Assembly (NCBI GenBank): GCA_016201135.1
Contig: JACQDK010000084.1
Coordinates: 1 to 34,325, forward strand
Direction of reading: 5' to 3'
From: Actinomycetota bacterium
GTDB lineage: Bacteria; Actinomycetota; UBA4738; HRBIN12
DNA length: 34,325 bases
Below are positions 25,887-33,200 of this stretch, one piece after another. Numbering within the stretch: the first letter of the stretch is position 1; each line of letters opens with the position of its first letter. A program made the translations under genes and the position numbers. Below the pieces are notes generated by a model that saw only the letters and a list, made by a program, of their open reading frames with translations, was not told the origin of the DNA and did not search any database.

Positions 25887-26555
25887 CTACCGCTCGGACC
25901 CGACGACCGCCGGCTGCTCCCCGACGCCGGGCTGCGCGAGCCCCAGCCGGCAGATCAGCCAGAAGCAGGCCTCGACCAGCGGTCCCACGAGCAGCGCGAG
26001 CGCCACGGTGCCGATGCCGAAGGTTCCGCCCAGGGCGATTCCGCAGGCCAGAGCGGACAGCTCGATCGTGGCACGGACGGTGCCGATCCGCGTCCGGGTG
26101 CGGCGCGAGAGCACGAGCATCAGCGAGTCGCGCGGGCCCGCGCCGAGCCCTGCTCCGATGTAGAACGCGGAGCCGATGCCGAACCCGACGATCCCGGCGA
26201 GCAGCAGGCCCGCCCGCTCGGGCAGCGGAGCCTGTGAGAGCCGCCCGACCCACGCCATCCCCCGGAACAGATCGATCAGGGATCCGATCACGAGGGCGTT
26301 CGCGACCGTGCCGAAGCCCGGCGGCTGTCCGAGGAGCCATGCGAAGACCATGACCACGAGGCCGACGACGATCGCGGCCCGGCCGAAGGTCAGCGGCGAG
26401 TGCCTCGCGACGCCCAGATGGAGCACGTCCCACGGGGCGACGCCCAGGCGGGACTCGACCGTGCAGACGATGCCCGCTGCGATGACGGCCAGCCCGCAGA
26501 AGAGTCCCACGACGCGGATCGCGAGCCCTCCCAGGAGCCGTGGCGCTGTCTTCAC
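25887..26555 (-). CDS. YczE/YitT-like membrane protein
   Basis: A 222-residue integral membrane protein with about five or six helices. VESRLGVAPWDVLHLGVARHSPLTFG matches the conserved loop of the YczE/YyaS family, and GAGLGAGPRDSLMLVLSRRT is the internal repeat of the same loop. Function is unknown, though some members are linked to secondary-metabolite enzymes. I start at the GTG at 26555, which follows the stop of the YbaK-like gene by eight bases and opens the first helix; a longer frame would overlap that gene. It converges on the DUF1573-like gene. Confidence 0.8.
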   Translation of the reverse strand: MKTAPRLLGGLAIRVVGLFCGLAVIAAGIVCTVESRLGVAPWDVLHLGVARHSPLTFGRAAIVVGLVVMVFAWLLGQPPGFGTVANALVIGSLIDLFRGMAWVGRLSQAPLPERAGLLLAGIVGFGIGSAFYIGAGLGAGPRDSLMLVLSRRTRTRIGTVRATIELSALACGIALGGTFGIGTVALALLVGPLVEACFWLICRLGLAQPGVGEQPAVVGSER

Positions 26556-26562
26556 GGGACGA

Positions 26563-27099
26563 TCACGCCAGCGAGATACGAGGTGGAGGGGATGGCTCGG
26601 GCGTGCCCCCCGCCGGGGTCTCGGCACTGGGCCGCGTCACGTCTGCGACATCGGCGCCCAGCCGGGCGAGCAGGTCGGCGGCCTCGACATGTATGTTCAC
26701 GCCGCGCCCGCCGCCTCCGATCGCGACCCTGCCGCGACCTACGACCGTCACGTCGGCGATCACCGGCCAGGGGCTGGCCGAGCCGAACGGCGTTATCGCG
26801 CCCCGCTCGTAACCGGTCGCGGCCCTCGCCTCCTCGGCGTCGGGGAGCGAGAGGCGGCTAACCCCCAGGTGCGCGCGGAGCTTGGGCCAGTCGATCTGGC
26901 GGCCGCCCGGGACGAGCACGAACACGTAGTCGTCGGCCCCGCGCCTGACGACGATCGTGCGGAGCAGCCGATCGAGGTCGATCCCCTGCAGCGCCGCGCT
27001 CTCCTCGGCGCTGCCCGGTCTGTGTGTCCGCACGACCTCGAAGGCGAGCCCGGATCCGGCGAGCGCGCGGGTCGCCGGGGTGTCGATCGAGGATGCCAC
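26563..27099 (-). CDS. YbaK/EbsC-type aminoacyl-tRNA deacylase-like protein
   Basis: A 178-residue protein of the YbaK/ProX editing-domain family, which removes wrongly attached amino acids (Cys, Ala) from tRNA. The core is IVVRRGADDYVFVLVPGGRQIDWPKL, followed by ATGYERGAITPFG, the conserved glycine-proline loop. A Pro-rich C-terminal tail is extra. The GTG at 27099 has no strong ribosome site. The YczE-like gene follows on the same strand after eight bases. The specific tRNA is unknown. Confidence 0.82.
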   Translation of the reverse strand: MASSIDTPATRALAGSGLAFEVVRTHRPGSAEESAALQGIDLDRLLRTIVVRRGADDYVFVLVPGGRQIDWPKLRAHLGVSRLSLPDAEEARAATGYERGAITPFGSASPWPVIADVTVVGRGRVAIGGGGRGVNIHVEAADLLARLGADVADVTRPSAETPAGGTPEPSPPPRISLA

Positions 27100-27204
27100 G
27101 GCGCCAGGGTACCGTCCCGCCCCTCCTCATCAGGGCCCGCTTCCTTGCGAGAAGGCGCGGATGCGGCGAGTATCGGTTCTCCAGCCGAAGATCGGAGGCT
27201 CGCG

Positions 27205-27315
27205 GTGGCGAACAAGGACAAGGGCGGGAGCAAGGGCAGCAAGAAGACCGCGTCGCAGACGCTGAAGGAGAAGCGCCAGGCGAAGAAGGCGAAACAGGCC
27301 GGCAAGGGCAAGTAG
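27205..27315 (+). CDS. 36-residue Lys-rich protein
   Basis: A tiny, very basic protein (MANKDKGGSKGSKKTASQ opening, ending AKQAGKGK; more than a third Lys). The GTG at 27205 has GGAGG six bases upstream, and both start and stop are clear. Its composition resembles small conserved Lys-rich proteins found in many actinobacteria, which may bind nucleic acid. It is divergent from the YbaK-like gene. Function unknown; a chance ORF is unlikely given the ribosome site and the composition. Confidence 0.7.
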   Translation: MANKDKGGSKGSKKTASQTLKEKRQAKKAKQAGKGK

Positions 27316-27349
27316 CCGCGCCGGTCTCGCAGGCTGCGGGGCGCCTCGC

Positions 27350-27991
27350 TCAGCGGCCGGTGATCGCGAGCGCGACCTGCACCGCCCGTGGCGCGTCGGG
27401 CGCGAAACCGTCGGCCCCGATCTCGGCGGCCCAAGTTTCGGTCACCGGCGCGCCGCCCACCATCACCTTCACCGAGTCTCGAAGGCCCGCCTCTGCGAGG
27501 GCCTCGATCACCCGACGCTGCTCGGGTACGGTCGTCGTGAGCAGCGCCGACAGCCCCAGGATCTCCGGGCGAACCTCCCCGACCGCCGCGACTATCGTAT
27601 CGACCGGCGCGTTCTTGCCGATGTCGTGCACCTCGAAGCCGACGGTCTTCAACATGGCCCCGACCATGTTCTTGCCGAGGTCGTGCAGGTCGCCCTTAAC
27701 GGTCGCCAGAACGACGCGTCCCCCCGTGCGCTCGACCCCGCTCGAAAGGAGCGCCGGCTCCAGGAGGTCGTTGCACCTCTCGAACAGGGTCGCCGCCGCG
27801 ACGACCTCCGGCAGGTAGACCTCGCCTCGCGTCCAGCGGGCCCCAAGCTCTATCATCGCGGCGGCAAGGCCCTCCTGAAGGATCGTCTCCGGCGGCGCCC
27901 CCTCTTCGAGCAGCCGGGCAGTCACGGCCAGCGCAGCGTCGCGCCTGGATCCGATCAGCGAGTCGCGGAGCGTCGCGAGCAGTTCCTCCAT
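27350..27991 (-). CDS. Corrinoid protein (MtbC/MttC-like)
   Basis: A 213-residue cobalamin-binding methyl carrier. Residues 1-88 form the helical cap, and 90-213 the B12 Rossmann fold with D101-x-H103-x-x-G106 (GDLHDLGKN), His103 being the lower ligand to cobalt, then LSALLTTT and MVGGAPV. It would take a methyl from the MttB-family partner and pass it to a second methyltransferase, usually acting on tetrahydrofolate or coenzyme M; that gene and the RamA-type activator are not in the window. The ATG at 27991 follows GGAGGTTGAG, which overlaps the mttB end; the genes are one base apart. Confidence 0.92.
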   Translation of the reverse strand: MEELLATLRDSLIGSRRDAALAVTARLLEEGAPPETILQEGLAAAMIELGARWTRGEVYLPEVVAAATLFERCNDLLEPALLSSGVERTGGRVVLATVKGDLHDLGKNMVGAMLKTVGFEVHDIGKNAPVDTIVAAVGEVRPEILGLSALLTTTVPEQRRVIEALAEAGLRDSVKVMVGGAPVTETWAAEIGADGFAPDAPRAVQVALAITGR

Positions 27992-27992
27992 C

Positions 27993-29453
27993 TCAACCTC
28001 CGGTCGTCCGGGCGGCGATCGCGTGCAGCTCGCGCTCGACGTCCTCGGGAAGGGGAAGCGGCTCGTGGGTCGCGACGATCTCCCGAGCCCGATCCCTCGC
28101 GCGGTCCTTCGGCTCGGGCCGGCCCGCGGCCTCCCACGCCTCCCATGACTCGCTGCCGAAGAACCTTGCCCGCCAGCGCTCCCGCATGTGCGCGAGGGTG
28201 TGGTCCTGGTCCAGGAAGTGCCCCGCGGGGCCCACGGCCTCGATCACGTCGACCGCCAGCAGGTCCTCGCTCACCGGGAAGCCTTCGAGGATCCGCGCGG
28301 CGATGTCCCAGAGCTCGGCATCGAGCAACACGTTCTCGAAGGCGAACACGCGGCTCCCGTAGATCGTCCCGGTCGCCGAGACGAGGTCGACGTCGCCGGA
28401 GGCGAGCACGCCCATGAGCGACAGCGCGTGCTGGGCGCCGGCCTGCCAGTCCTGCGTCTTGGCGCCGGTCCCGAAAGCGATGATGTTCATCGGCAGGTCG
28501 TACCTCCGGGCGAGCTGCGCGGCGGCGAGCTTGAAGAGCACGTCCTCCGGACCCCACGCGAGCCCGATGCCGCCCGACATCAGGTCCATGAAGGCCTCGT
28601 ATGGCCCGTAGTAGGTCGGAGCCCCGGGCACGAGCGTCTCGAGGATGGTGATCCCGCCGAGGAGCTCGGCGTTGAGGCTCACCAGGTGCCCGGCGAGCGT
28701 GGTCGGCGCCCCCGCAGTGCCGATCGCCATCGCCACGAAGCCGCAGGGCAGACCGGCCTCGGCGAAAGCGAGAGCCGCCTCGATTGGGCCCTCGTCGTAC
28801 ATTAGAGGGCTCAGGCTGCACTGGAAGGTCGAGACGATCGGCCGGGCGCGCAGGGCCTCGGCGCTGCCGGCGACCACGGTGGCCATCTCGACGGCGATCC
28901 GCGCGTCGCGCTCGGAGTAGGTGGCCATCGCGCTCACGTGCTTGCTCGAGTGCACGAGCTGGATGAGCGTCTGGTAGGAGGCCTGCGCCTCGGGGGGCAC
29001 GTCGGTGACGGCGACGCAGGGCCACAGGTAGGCGACCTCGGGCGTCGCATCGGCAAGGATCGTCGCCTTCCGCAGGTCGTCTCGGGTGGGCGGTCGCCGC
29101 GCCCCCGTGTCGAGGTCGACCACCTCGGCGGCGCAGCCGTCGAGCGACAGGTAACCCCGCGAGCCGTCGACGATCACGTCGGCCGCGGGGTCGCGGGCTG
29201 CGAGGAGGAAGTCCCGGGGCGCTGCCTCCACGGCGGCCTCCACCATGTGCCCGGGGAACCGCACGCGCCTGGCGGCTGGGTCGATCTTCGCACCGGCCTC
29301 GGCGAGGAGCCCCAGCACCCGGGCCGACCCGACCTCGAGTCCGGTGGTCTCGAGCACGTCGAGGGTTGCGCTGTGGACGCGCTCCAGGTCCTCCCGTGAG
29401 AGCACGTCTATCGCGGGACGCCTACCCAGCGTCCTGATGCGCGATCCGTCCAT
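27993..29453 (-). CDS. MttB-family methyltransferase (non-pyrrolysine)
   Basis: A 486-residue TIM-barrel methyltransferase of the trimethylamine methyltransferase superfamily. Known non-pyrrolysine members demethylate glycine betaine, proline betaine, carnitine or butyrobetaine and pass the methyl to a corrinoid protein. The frame has no in-frame TAG anywhere, so it is not the pyrrolysine enzyme. Landmarks are SLDGCAAEVVDLDTGARRPPT near 110, GTAGAPTTLAGHLVSLNAELL, YYGPYEAFMDLMSGG and NIIAFGTGAKTQDWQAG. The ATG at 29453 is the family start; the longer frame lacks homology. The corrinoid gene follows after one base. With sarcosine oxidase divergent next door, glycine betaine is the favoured substrate, by inference. 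Confidence 0.88.
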   Translation of the reverse strand: MDGSRIRTLGRRPAIDVLSREDLERVHSATLDVLETTGLEVGSARVLGLLAEAGAKIDPAARRVRFPGHMVEAAVEAAPRDFLLAARDPAADVIVDGSRGYLSLDGCAAEVVDLDTGARRPPTRDDLRKATILADATPEVAYLWPCVAVTDVPPEAQASYQTLIQLVHSSKHVSAMATYSERDARIAVEMATVVAGSAEALRARPIVSTFQCSLSPLMYDEGPIEAALAFAEAGLPCGFVAMAIGTAGAPTTLAGHLVSLNAELLGGITILETLVPGAPTYYGPYEAFMDLMSGGIGLAWGPEDVLFKLAAAQLARRYDLPMNIIAFGTGAKTQDWQAGAQHALSLMGVLASGDVDLVSATGTIYGSRVFAFENVLLDAELWDIAARILEGFPVSEDLLAVDVIEAVGPAGHFLDQDHTLAHMRERWRARFFGSESWEAWEAAGRPEPKDRARDRAREIVATHEPLPLPEDVERELHAIAARTTGG

Positions 29454-29559
29454 GCGGCTGCCAGTTGAGCACCAGAGCCCCCGCGGAGGGGACGCCGGAT
29501 GGTCCCTAAGGTCGGGGGACCTTCGGCCCTCCGGCGGGCTCCCTCCGGGCGGCCCCTCG

Positions 29560-29575
29560 CCTCGCCCGGGCGAGG
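29560..29575. promoter_or_regulatory. 16-base perfect palindrome in the mttB divergent region
   Basis: CCTCGCCCGGGCGAGG is fully self-complementary. It lies in the 150-base gap between mttB (minus, start 29453) and the small Cys protein (plus, start 29604). A second hairpin, GGTCCC-(9)-GGGACC, lies at 29501-29521. They are candidate operator or leader elements; GC-rich DNA makes such symmetry fairly common. Confidence 0.35.
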
Positions 29576-29603
29576 GCAGGCGCCGGAGCGATAGGATGCG
29601 TAC

Positions 29604-29795
29604 ATGGATCGCCCCTGCCAGTACATCGCGCCGCACACGGGGGAACGGTGCAACGCGCAGCCGGCGAAGGTCGTTCGTCGAGGGTTCTCATGGCAGGTCC
29701 CGAACCCTGAGCAGCCGGGACGCGTGATCACCTTCTACGCCTCGCGCCTGTGCGAGGAGCACAAGACCTTCGCCGACGAGCACCGCAAGCCCTGA
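29604..29795 (+). CDS. 63-residue Cys-containing small protein
   Basis: A small protein with C5, C16 and a later LCEEHK (C50-x2-H53), which could hold a zinc ion. The ATG at 29604 follows GATAGGA. The sequence (CQYIAPHTGERCNAQPAK) reads like a genuine small zinc-binding protein and not like a shadow, but I do not recognise the family. It is the first plus-strand gene before soxD, 110 bases away, so it may or may not share its message. Confidence 0.5.
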   Translation: MDRPCQYIAPHTGERCNAQPAKVVRRGFSWQVPNPEQPGRVITFYASRLCEEHKTFADEHRKP

Positions 29796-29866
29796 GCCGC
29801 TGACCCCAGGTCACTCTCGCTCCTGGAGCGCCGCCGACCGGCGGTTGTATGGTGCTCGCGCCTCCC

Positions 29867-29882
29867 GGGGGCCTTCGCCCCG
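29867..29882 (+). promoter_or_regulatory. GC hairpin in the soxD leader
   Basis: GGGGC-CTTC-GCCCC forms a stable stem about 25 bases ahead of the soxD start, and CCGCC-GACC-GGCGG lies at about 29831-29844. No glycine or other riboswitch core could be recognised. They may be ordinary leader structure. Confidence 0.25.
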
Positions 29883-29905
29883 CCGGAGTTGCTCGAGGAG
29901 CGTCG

Positions 29906-30136
29906 ATGGGTCTGAAGATCCCCTGCCCGAACTGCGGGCCCCGCGACCACACCGAGTTCTGGTTCGGCGGCGAGCTCCGGCCGATCGAGGCCCCGGACGC
30001 GCGGGAGGACTTCCGCCGCGTCTACCTGCGCGACAACGCGCCGGGTCCCCAGCGCGAGCGGTGGTACCACCTGTACGGCTGCCGCCGCTGGCTCACCATC
30101 TCGCGCGACACCACCACGAACCGGATCGGCGACTGA
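29906..30136 (+). CDS. soxD: Sarcosine oxidase subunit delta
   Basis: A 76-residue zinc subunit of heterotetrameric sarcosine oxidase. C7-x2-C10 (IPCPNCGPRDHTEFWFGGE) and H55-x3-C59 (WYHLYGCRRW) give the zinc site of this subunit. The ATG at 29906 follows GAGGAG by five bases. It opens the sox operon and is followed by soxA after one base. The delta subunit is structural, joining the alpha and beta subunits. Confidence 0.94.
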   Translation: MGLKIPCPNCGPRDHTEFWFGGELRPIEAPDAREDFRRVYLRDNAPGPQRERWYHLYGCRRWLTISRDTTTNRIGD

Positions 30137-30137
30137 G

Positions 30138-31604
30138 GTGGCCTCGCTCCGGTTCGAGGGAAGGCGCGTCCCGTTCCAGGAGGGCGACACGATCGCCTCG
30201 GCGCTTCACCGTGCCGGCGTCCGAACGTTCACGCGCTCGATCAAGCATCACCGGCGTCGCGGCCTCTTCTGCCTGAGCGGGGACTGCCCGAACTGCCTGG
30301 TGAACGTGGACGGCGACCCCGGCGTCCGCGCCTGCCTCCGCGAGGCCTCGGATGGCCAGCGGGTGCGCCGCGAGTCCGGGTTCCCAGGCGCGGAGCGGGA
30401 CCTCCTGGCCATCGCGAACAAGCTGCATCCGCTCATGCCGGTCGGCTTCTACTACAAGGCTTTCGGCAGGCCCAGGTGGCTGTGGCCGCTGGCGGAAAGG
30501 GTCATCCGGCGCGCAACCGGGATCGGAGCGCTCAGGCTGGACGAGCCGCCGCGGCCGAAGCCCGCCGCGCACGTCCATGCGGACGTGATGGTGCTCGGCG
30601 GCGGGGTCGCGGGGCTCGCGGCAGCGAGGTCGGCGGCGGCCGGGGGCGGCCGGGTTCTGCTGGTCGACGAGGGGCTCCTGGGGGAGAAGATCCCGCCCGG
30701 CCCGGTGCTCGAGGAGATCCGCGGGCTCGCCGGCGAGCTCCGAGCGATGGCCAACGTGCGGGTGCTGGAGCGTCACGCCGCGATAGGCGTGTACGAGGGA
30801 CCACTCGTTCCGGTCGTCGGGCCCCGCGAGATGCTCGAGGTCGAGGCCGACCGGATCGTCGTCGCGACAGGGGCGGTGGAGACCCACGCCGTGTTCCGGG
30901 GGAACGACCTGCCGGGGGTGTGGCTCGGGCGGGGCGCCGCGAGGATGGCCGGAGCGCACGGTGTCGCGCCGGGTCGCCGCGCGGTCGTGATGGCCGGCAC
31001 CGCCGAGGGGCTGGAGCACCTCGCGACGCTGCGGGGGGCGGGCGTCGGGATCGCGGAGGTCGTGGTCCCGAGCTCCCTGGCCGATCGGGTCCCAGCGGGG
31101 CTACCCGTCGCGCGGGACGGGCGGCTCGTCGCGGCGGTGGGGAAGAGGCAGGTCACGGGCGTCGTCTTCGCAACCCGTCTGGGCGAACGCCGGGTCGCCT
31201 GCGACACGCTGGTCCTGTCGCTGGGGCTCGAGCCGAGGGACGGGCTGCTGCGCGTGGGCGAGGGTCTGCCGGTGATCGGGGCCGGTGACGTGGTCGCGCC
31301 CGGATGCACCCTGGACGAGGCCCTCGAGAGCGGCGCGCGCGCGGGCGCCGGCGAGCGGCTCGACCCCGTCGAGCCTGAGCCGGCGCCGCCGGGCGAGTCC
31401 GGCTACGTCTGCCTGTGCGAGGACGTCAGCGTGAAGGACCTCCGTCAGGCCTGGGACGAGGGGTGGACGAACGCGGAGATCCTGAAGCGGTACACCGCCG
31501 CTACGATGGGCCCGTGCCAGGGCGCGGTCTGCGGCCGGCATCTGGCCGCCTTCGTGCGTTCGAAGTCAGTTGGCGAGGGGCCGGCTGGCGCGCGGGCGGG
31601 GTGA
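30138..31604 (+). CDS. soxA: Sarcosine oxidase subunit alpha, N-terminal part (split)
   Basis: A 488-residue protein covering the N-terminal two-thirds of SoxA. Residues 1-80 resemble a [2Fe-2S] domain (C45, C50, C53, C66). From about 149 a FAD/NAD Rossmann domain (VMVLGGGVAGLAAARSA) follows. The end is a BFD-like cluster (C425, C427, C460, C465; YVCLCEDVS, GPCQGAVC). Normal SoxA continues into a folate-binding GcvT-like domain in the same chain of about 960 residues; here that domain is the next gene, overlapping by four bases (GTGA). The GTG at 30138 follows soxD by one base. NAD+ and electron-transfer flavins sit here; sarcosine itself is oxidised on SoxB. Confidence 0.9.
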   Translation: MASLRFEGRRVPFQEGDTIASALHRAGVRTFTRSIKHHRRRGLFCLSGDCPNCLVNVDGDPGVRACLREASDGQRVRRESGFPGAERDLLAIANKLHPLMPVGFYYKAFGRPRWLWPLAERVIRRATGIGALRLDEPPRPKPAAHVHADVMVLGGGVAGLAAARSAAAGGGRVLLVDEGLLGEKIPPGPVLEEIRGLAGELRAMANVRVLERHAAIGVYEGPLVPVVGPREMLEVEADRIVVATGAVETHAVFRGNDLPGVWLGRGAARMAGAHGVAPGRRAVVMAGTAEGLEHLATLRGAGVGIAEVVVPSSLADRVPAGLPVARDGRLVAAVGKRQVTGVVFATRLGERRVACDTLVLSLGLEPRDGLLRVGEGLPVIGAGDVVAPGCTLDEALESGARAGAGERLDPVEPEPAPPGESGYVCLCEDVSVKDLRQAWDEGWTNAEILKRYTAATMGPCQGAVCGRHLAAFVRSKSVGEGPAGARAG

Positions 31605-32713
31605 GCGAGGCGATCCCGAAGCGCACCGCGCTCCACGAGACCCATGCGCGACTCGGCGCCAAGCTCGACCGGTCCGGCGGCTGGATCCGGCCCTACCACT
31701 ACGGCGACCCGGCCGAGGAGTACCGGGCGGTCCGTGAGCGCGTGAGCCTGATGGACGTCGGGACGCTCGGGAAGTTCCTGATAGCGGGCCGCGACGCCGG
31801 GCGACTCGTGGATCGCGTGTTCCCCTGCCGGGTCGAGGATCTGCGGCCGGGGAGCTCCCGGTACGTGCTCGCTCTGGACGAGGCCGGCTACGTGATGGAC
31901 GACGGCCTGCTCTGCGCGCTCGAGGGGGGTCGCTACTACGCGACCTCGACCTCCGGCGGAGCCGACCGGATGGAGGCGTGGCTCCGCAACTGGGCCGATC
32001 GGCTCGAGCTCCACGCGCACGTGGTCAACCGGACCGCGATGCTCGGCGCGATCAACGTCGCGGGACCGCGCGCGCGCGAGTTGCTCGCGCGGCTCACCGA
32101 CGATCGGATCGACCCCGGGTCGCTTCCCCCGTCCGGCCACCGCGAGATCGTCGTCACCGGCGTTCCCGTCCGCGCGATCCGGGCCGGGTTCGTGGGCGAG
32201 CTCTCCTTCGAGCTGCATCATCCGCGCTCGCGGGGGCCCCAGCTCTGGGACGCGCTGATGCGCGCGGGCGCCGACCTCGGGATCGGCCCACACGGGCTCG
32301 ACGCTCTCGATGTCCTCCGCCTCGAGAAGGGCCATCTCTACCTCGGACAGGACACGCTGCCCGACGACCACCCGGCGAAGCTGGGCCTCGGGTGGACCGT
32401 GGCGATGGACAAGCCGTCGTTCCTGGGCAAGGTCGCCTTGGAGCGGATGGCGGCGTTGCCGCTCGAACGCAAGCTGGTCGGCCTGCGGTTCGACGGCGAT
32501 CCCGAGCGGGGCGCGCCGCTGGAGATCGCGGCGAAGGTGGTGGGGCGCATCACCTCGTGCGCCTCCTCACCGGCCGTGGGCCACGCGATCGGGCTCGGGT
32601 GGATACGCGCGGTCGACGGCGAGTTCCCATCGACCCTGCGGTCCAACGGGGTCACCGCCACGGTCGCGGCGATCCCCTTCTACGACCCGGAGGGAGCGAG
32701 GCTGCGTGCTTGA
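31601..32713 (+). CDS. GcvT-like aminomethyltransferase, separate C-terminal half of SoxA
   Basis: A 370-residue folate-binding protein. VSLMDVGTLGKFLIAG, the Asp pair D100-D101 (VMDDGLLCAL) and GFVGELSFELH match the GcvT/DMGDH-like domain, which captures formaldehyde on tetrahydrofolate as 5,10-methylene-THF. In most heterotetrameric sarcosine oxidases this is the C-terminal part of SoxA. The GTG at 31601 overlaps the soxA stop. Conserved C-terminal pieces (IGLGWIR, IPFYDPEGARLR) are intact. It could instead be a free-standing aminomethyltransferase, but its place between soxA and soxG favours a sox subunit. Confidence 0.88.
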   Translation: MSEAIPKRTALHETHARLGAKLDRSGGWIRPYHYGDPAEEYRAVRERVSLMDVGTLGKFLIAGRDAGRLVDRVFPCRVEDLRPGSSRYVLALDEAGYVMDDGLLCALEGGRYYATSTSGGADRMEAWLRNWADRLELHAHVVNRTAMLGAINVAGPRARELLARLTDDRIDPGSLPPSGHREIVVTGVPVRAIRAGFVGELSFELHHPRSRGPQLWDALMRAGADLGIGPHGLDALDVLRLEKGHLYLGQDTLPDDHPAKLGLGWTVAMDKPSFLGKVALERMAALPLERKLVGLRFDGDPERGAPLEIAAKVVGRITSCASSPAVGHAIGLGWIRAVDGEFPSTLRSNGVTATVAAIPFYDPEGARLRA

Positions 32714-33200
32714 GCTCGCGGCCACCGAGGCCGTGGTCGTGGTCTGCGCCGCCGATGAGGCTGCGACCGACGCGGCGATCGGCGCCGCCGACGCGGCGAT
32801 CGGCGCCTTCGCGTGCCGTACCGCGCCCGACGAGGCGCTGCTCGTAGGGCCGCCCGGCGCCGCCCGGGGGCTCGTTGCGGCCGCGACCGAGCGCGCGGTC
32901 GCCGCGGACCCCGACGCCGTCGTGCTAGACGCCACCGACGGCTGGGCCGTGTGGACCCTCGAGGGTGACGGGGTCCCCGCGGCGTTCTCGCGCCTCTCGG
33001 CGCTTCGGCTACCGGCCGAGGGCTTCGTCCAGGGCGACGTCGCACGCGTGCCGGTGAAGCTGGTCGCGCGGCCCGGCCGACTGCACCTGCTCGTTCCCGC
33101 GATGTGGCGCGAGCATCTCCGGGAGCAGATCCTCGACCGCTGCGGCGATCTCGGCCTATCCGAACGAGCCGAGGCCGCGAAGTGGGAGGACCCAGGGTGA
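32706..33200 (+). CDS. soxG: Sarcosine oxidase subunit gamma
   Basis: A 164-residue SoxG protein. FSRLSALRLPAEGFVQGDVARVPVKLVARPGRLHLLVP is characteristic. The GTG at 32706 lies eight bases inside the GcvT-like gene, and the stop overlaps the soxB start (GTGA). A 21-base direct repeat (GACGCGGCGATCGGCGCC at 32769-32786 and 32790-32807) encodes DAAIGA twice near the N-terminus. The gamma subunit helps fold the folate domain and closes the tetramer. Confidence 0.88.
   Translation: MLELAATEAVVVVCAADEAATDAAIGAADAAIGAFACRTAPDEALLVGPPGAARGLVAAATERAVAADPDAVVLDATDGWAVWTLEGDGVPAAFSRLSALRLPAEGFVQGDVARVPVKLVARPGRLHLLVPAMWREHLREQILDRCGDLGLSERAEAAKWEDPG

Noticed and set aside
27993-29453. Pyrrolysine in the MttB protein
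   Set aside because: No in-frame TAG occurs between the start and the terminal TGA, so this is a non-pyrrolysine member.
29796-29905. Glycine riboswitch upstream of soxD
   Set aside because: None of the conserved core bases of that riboswitch could be found; only simple GC hairpins are present.
31601-32713. This gene as the T protein of the glycine cleavage system
   Set aside because: No gcvH or gcvP is nearby and it is embedded between soxA and soxG with overlapping starts, so the sox role fits better.
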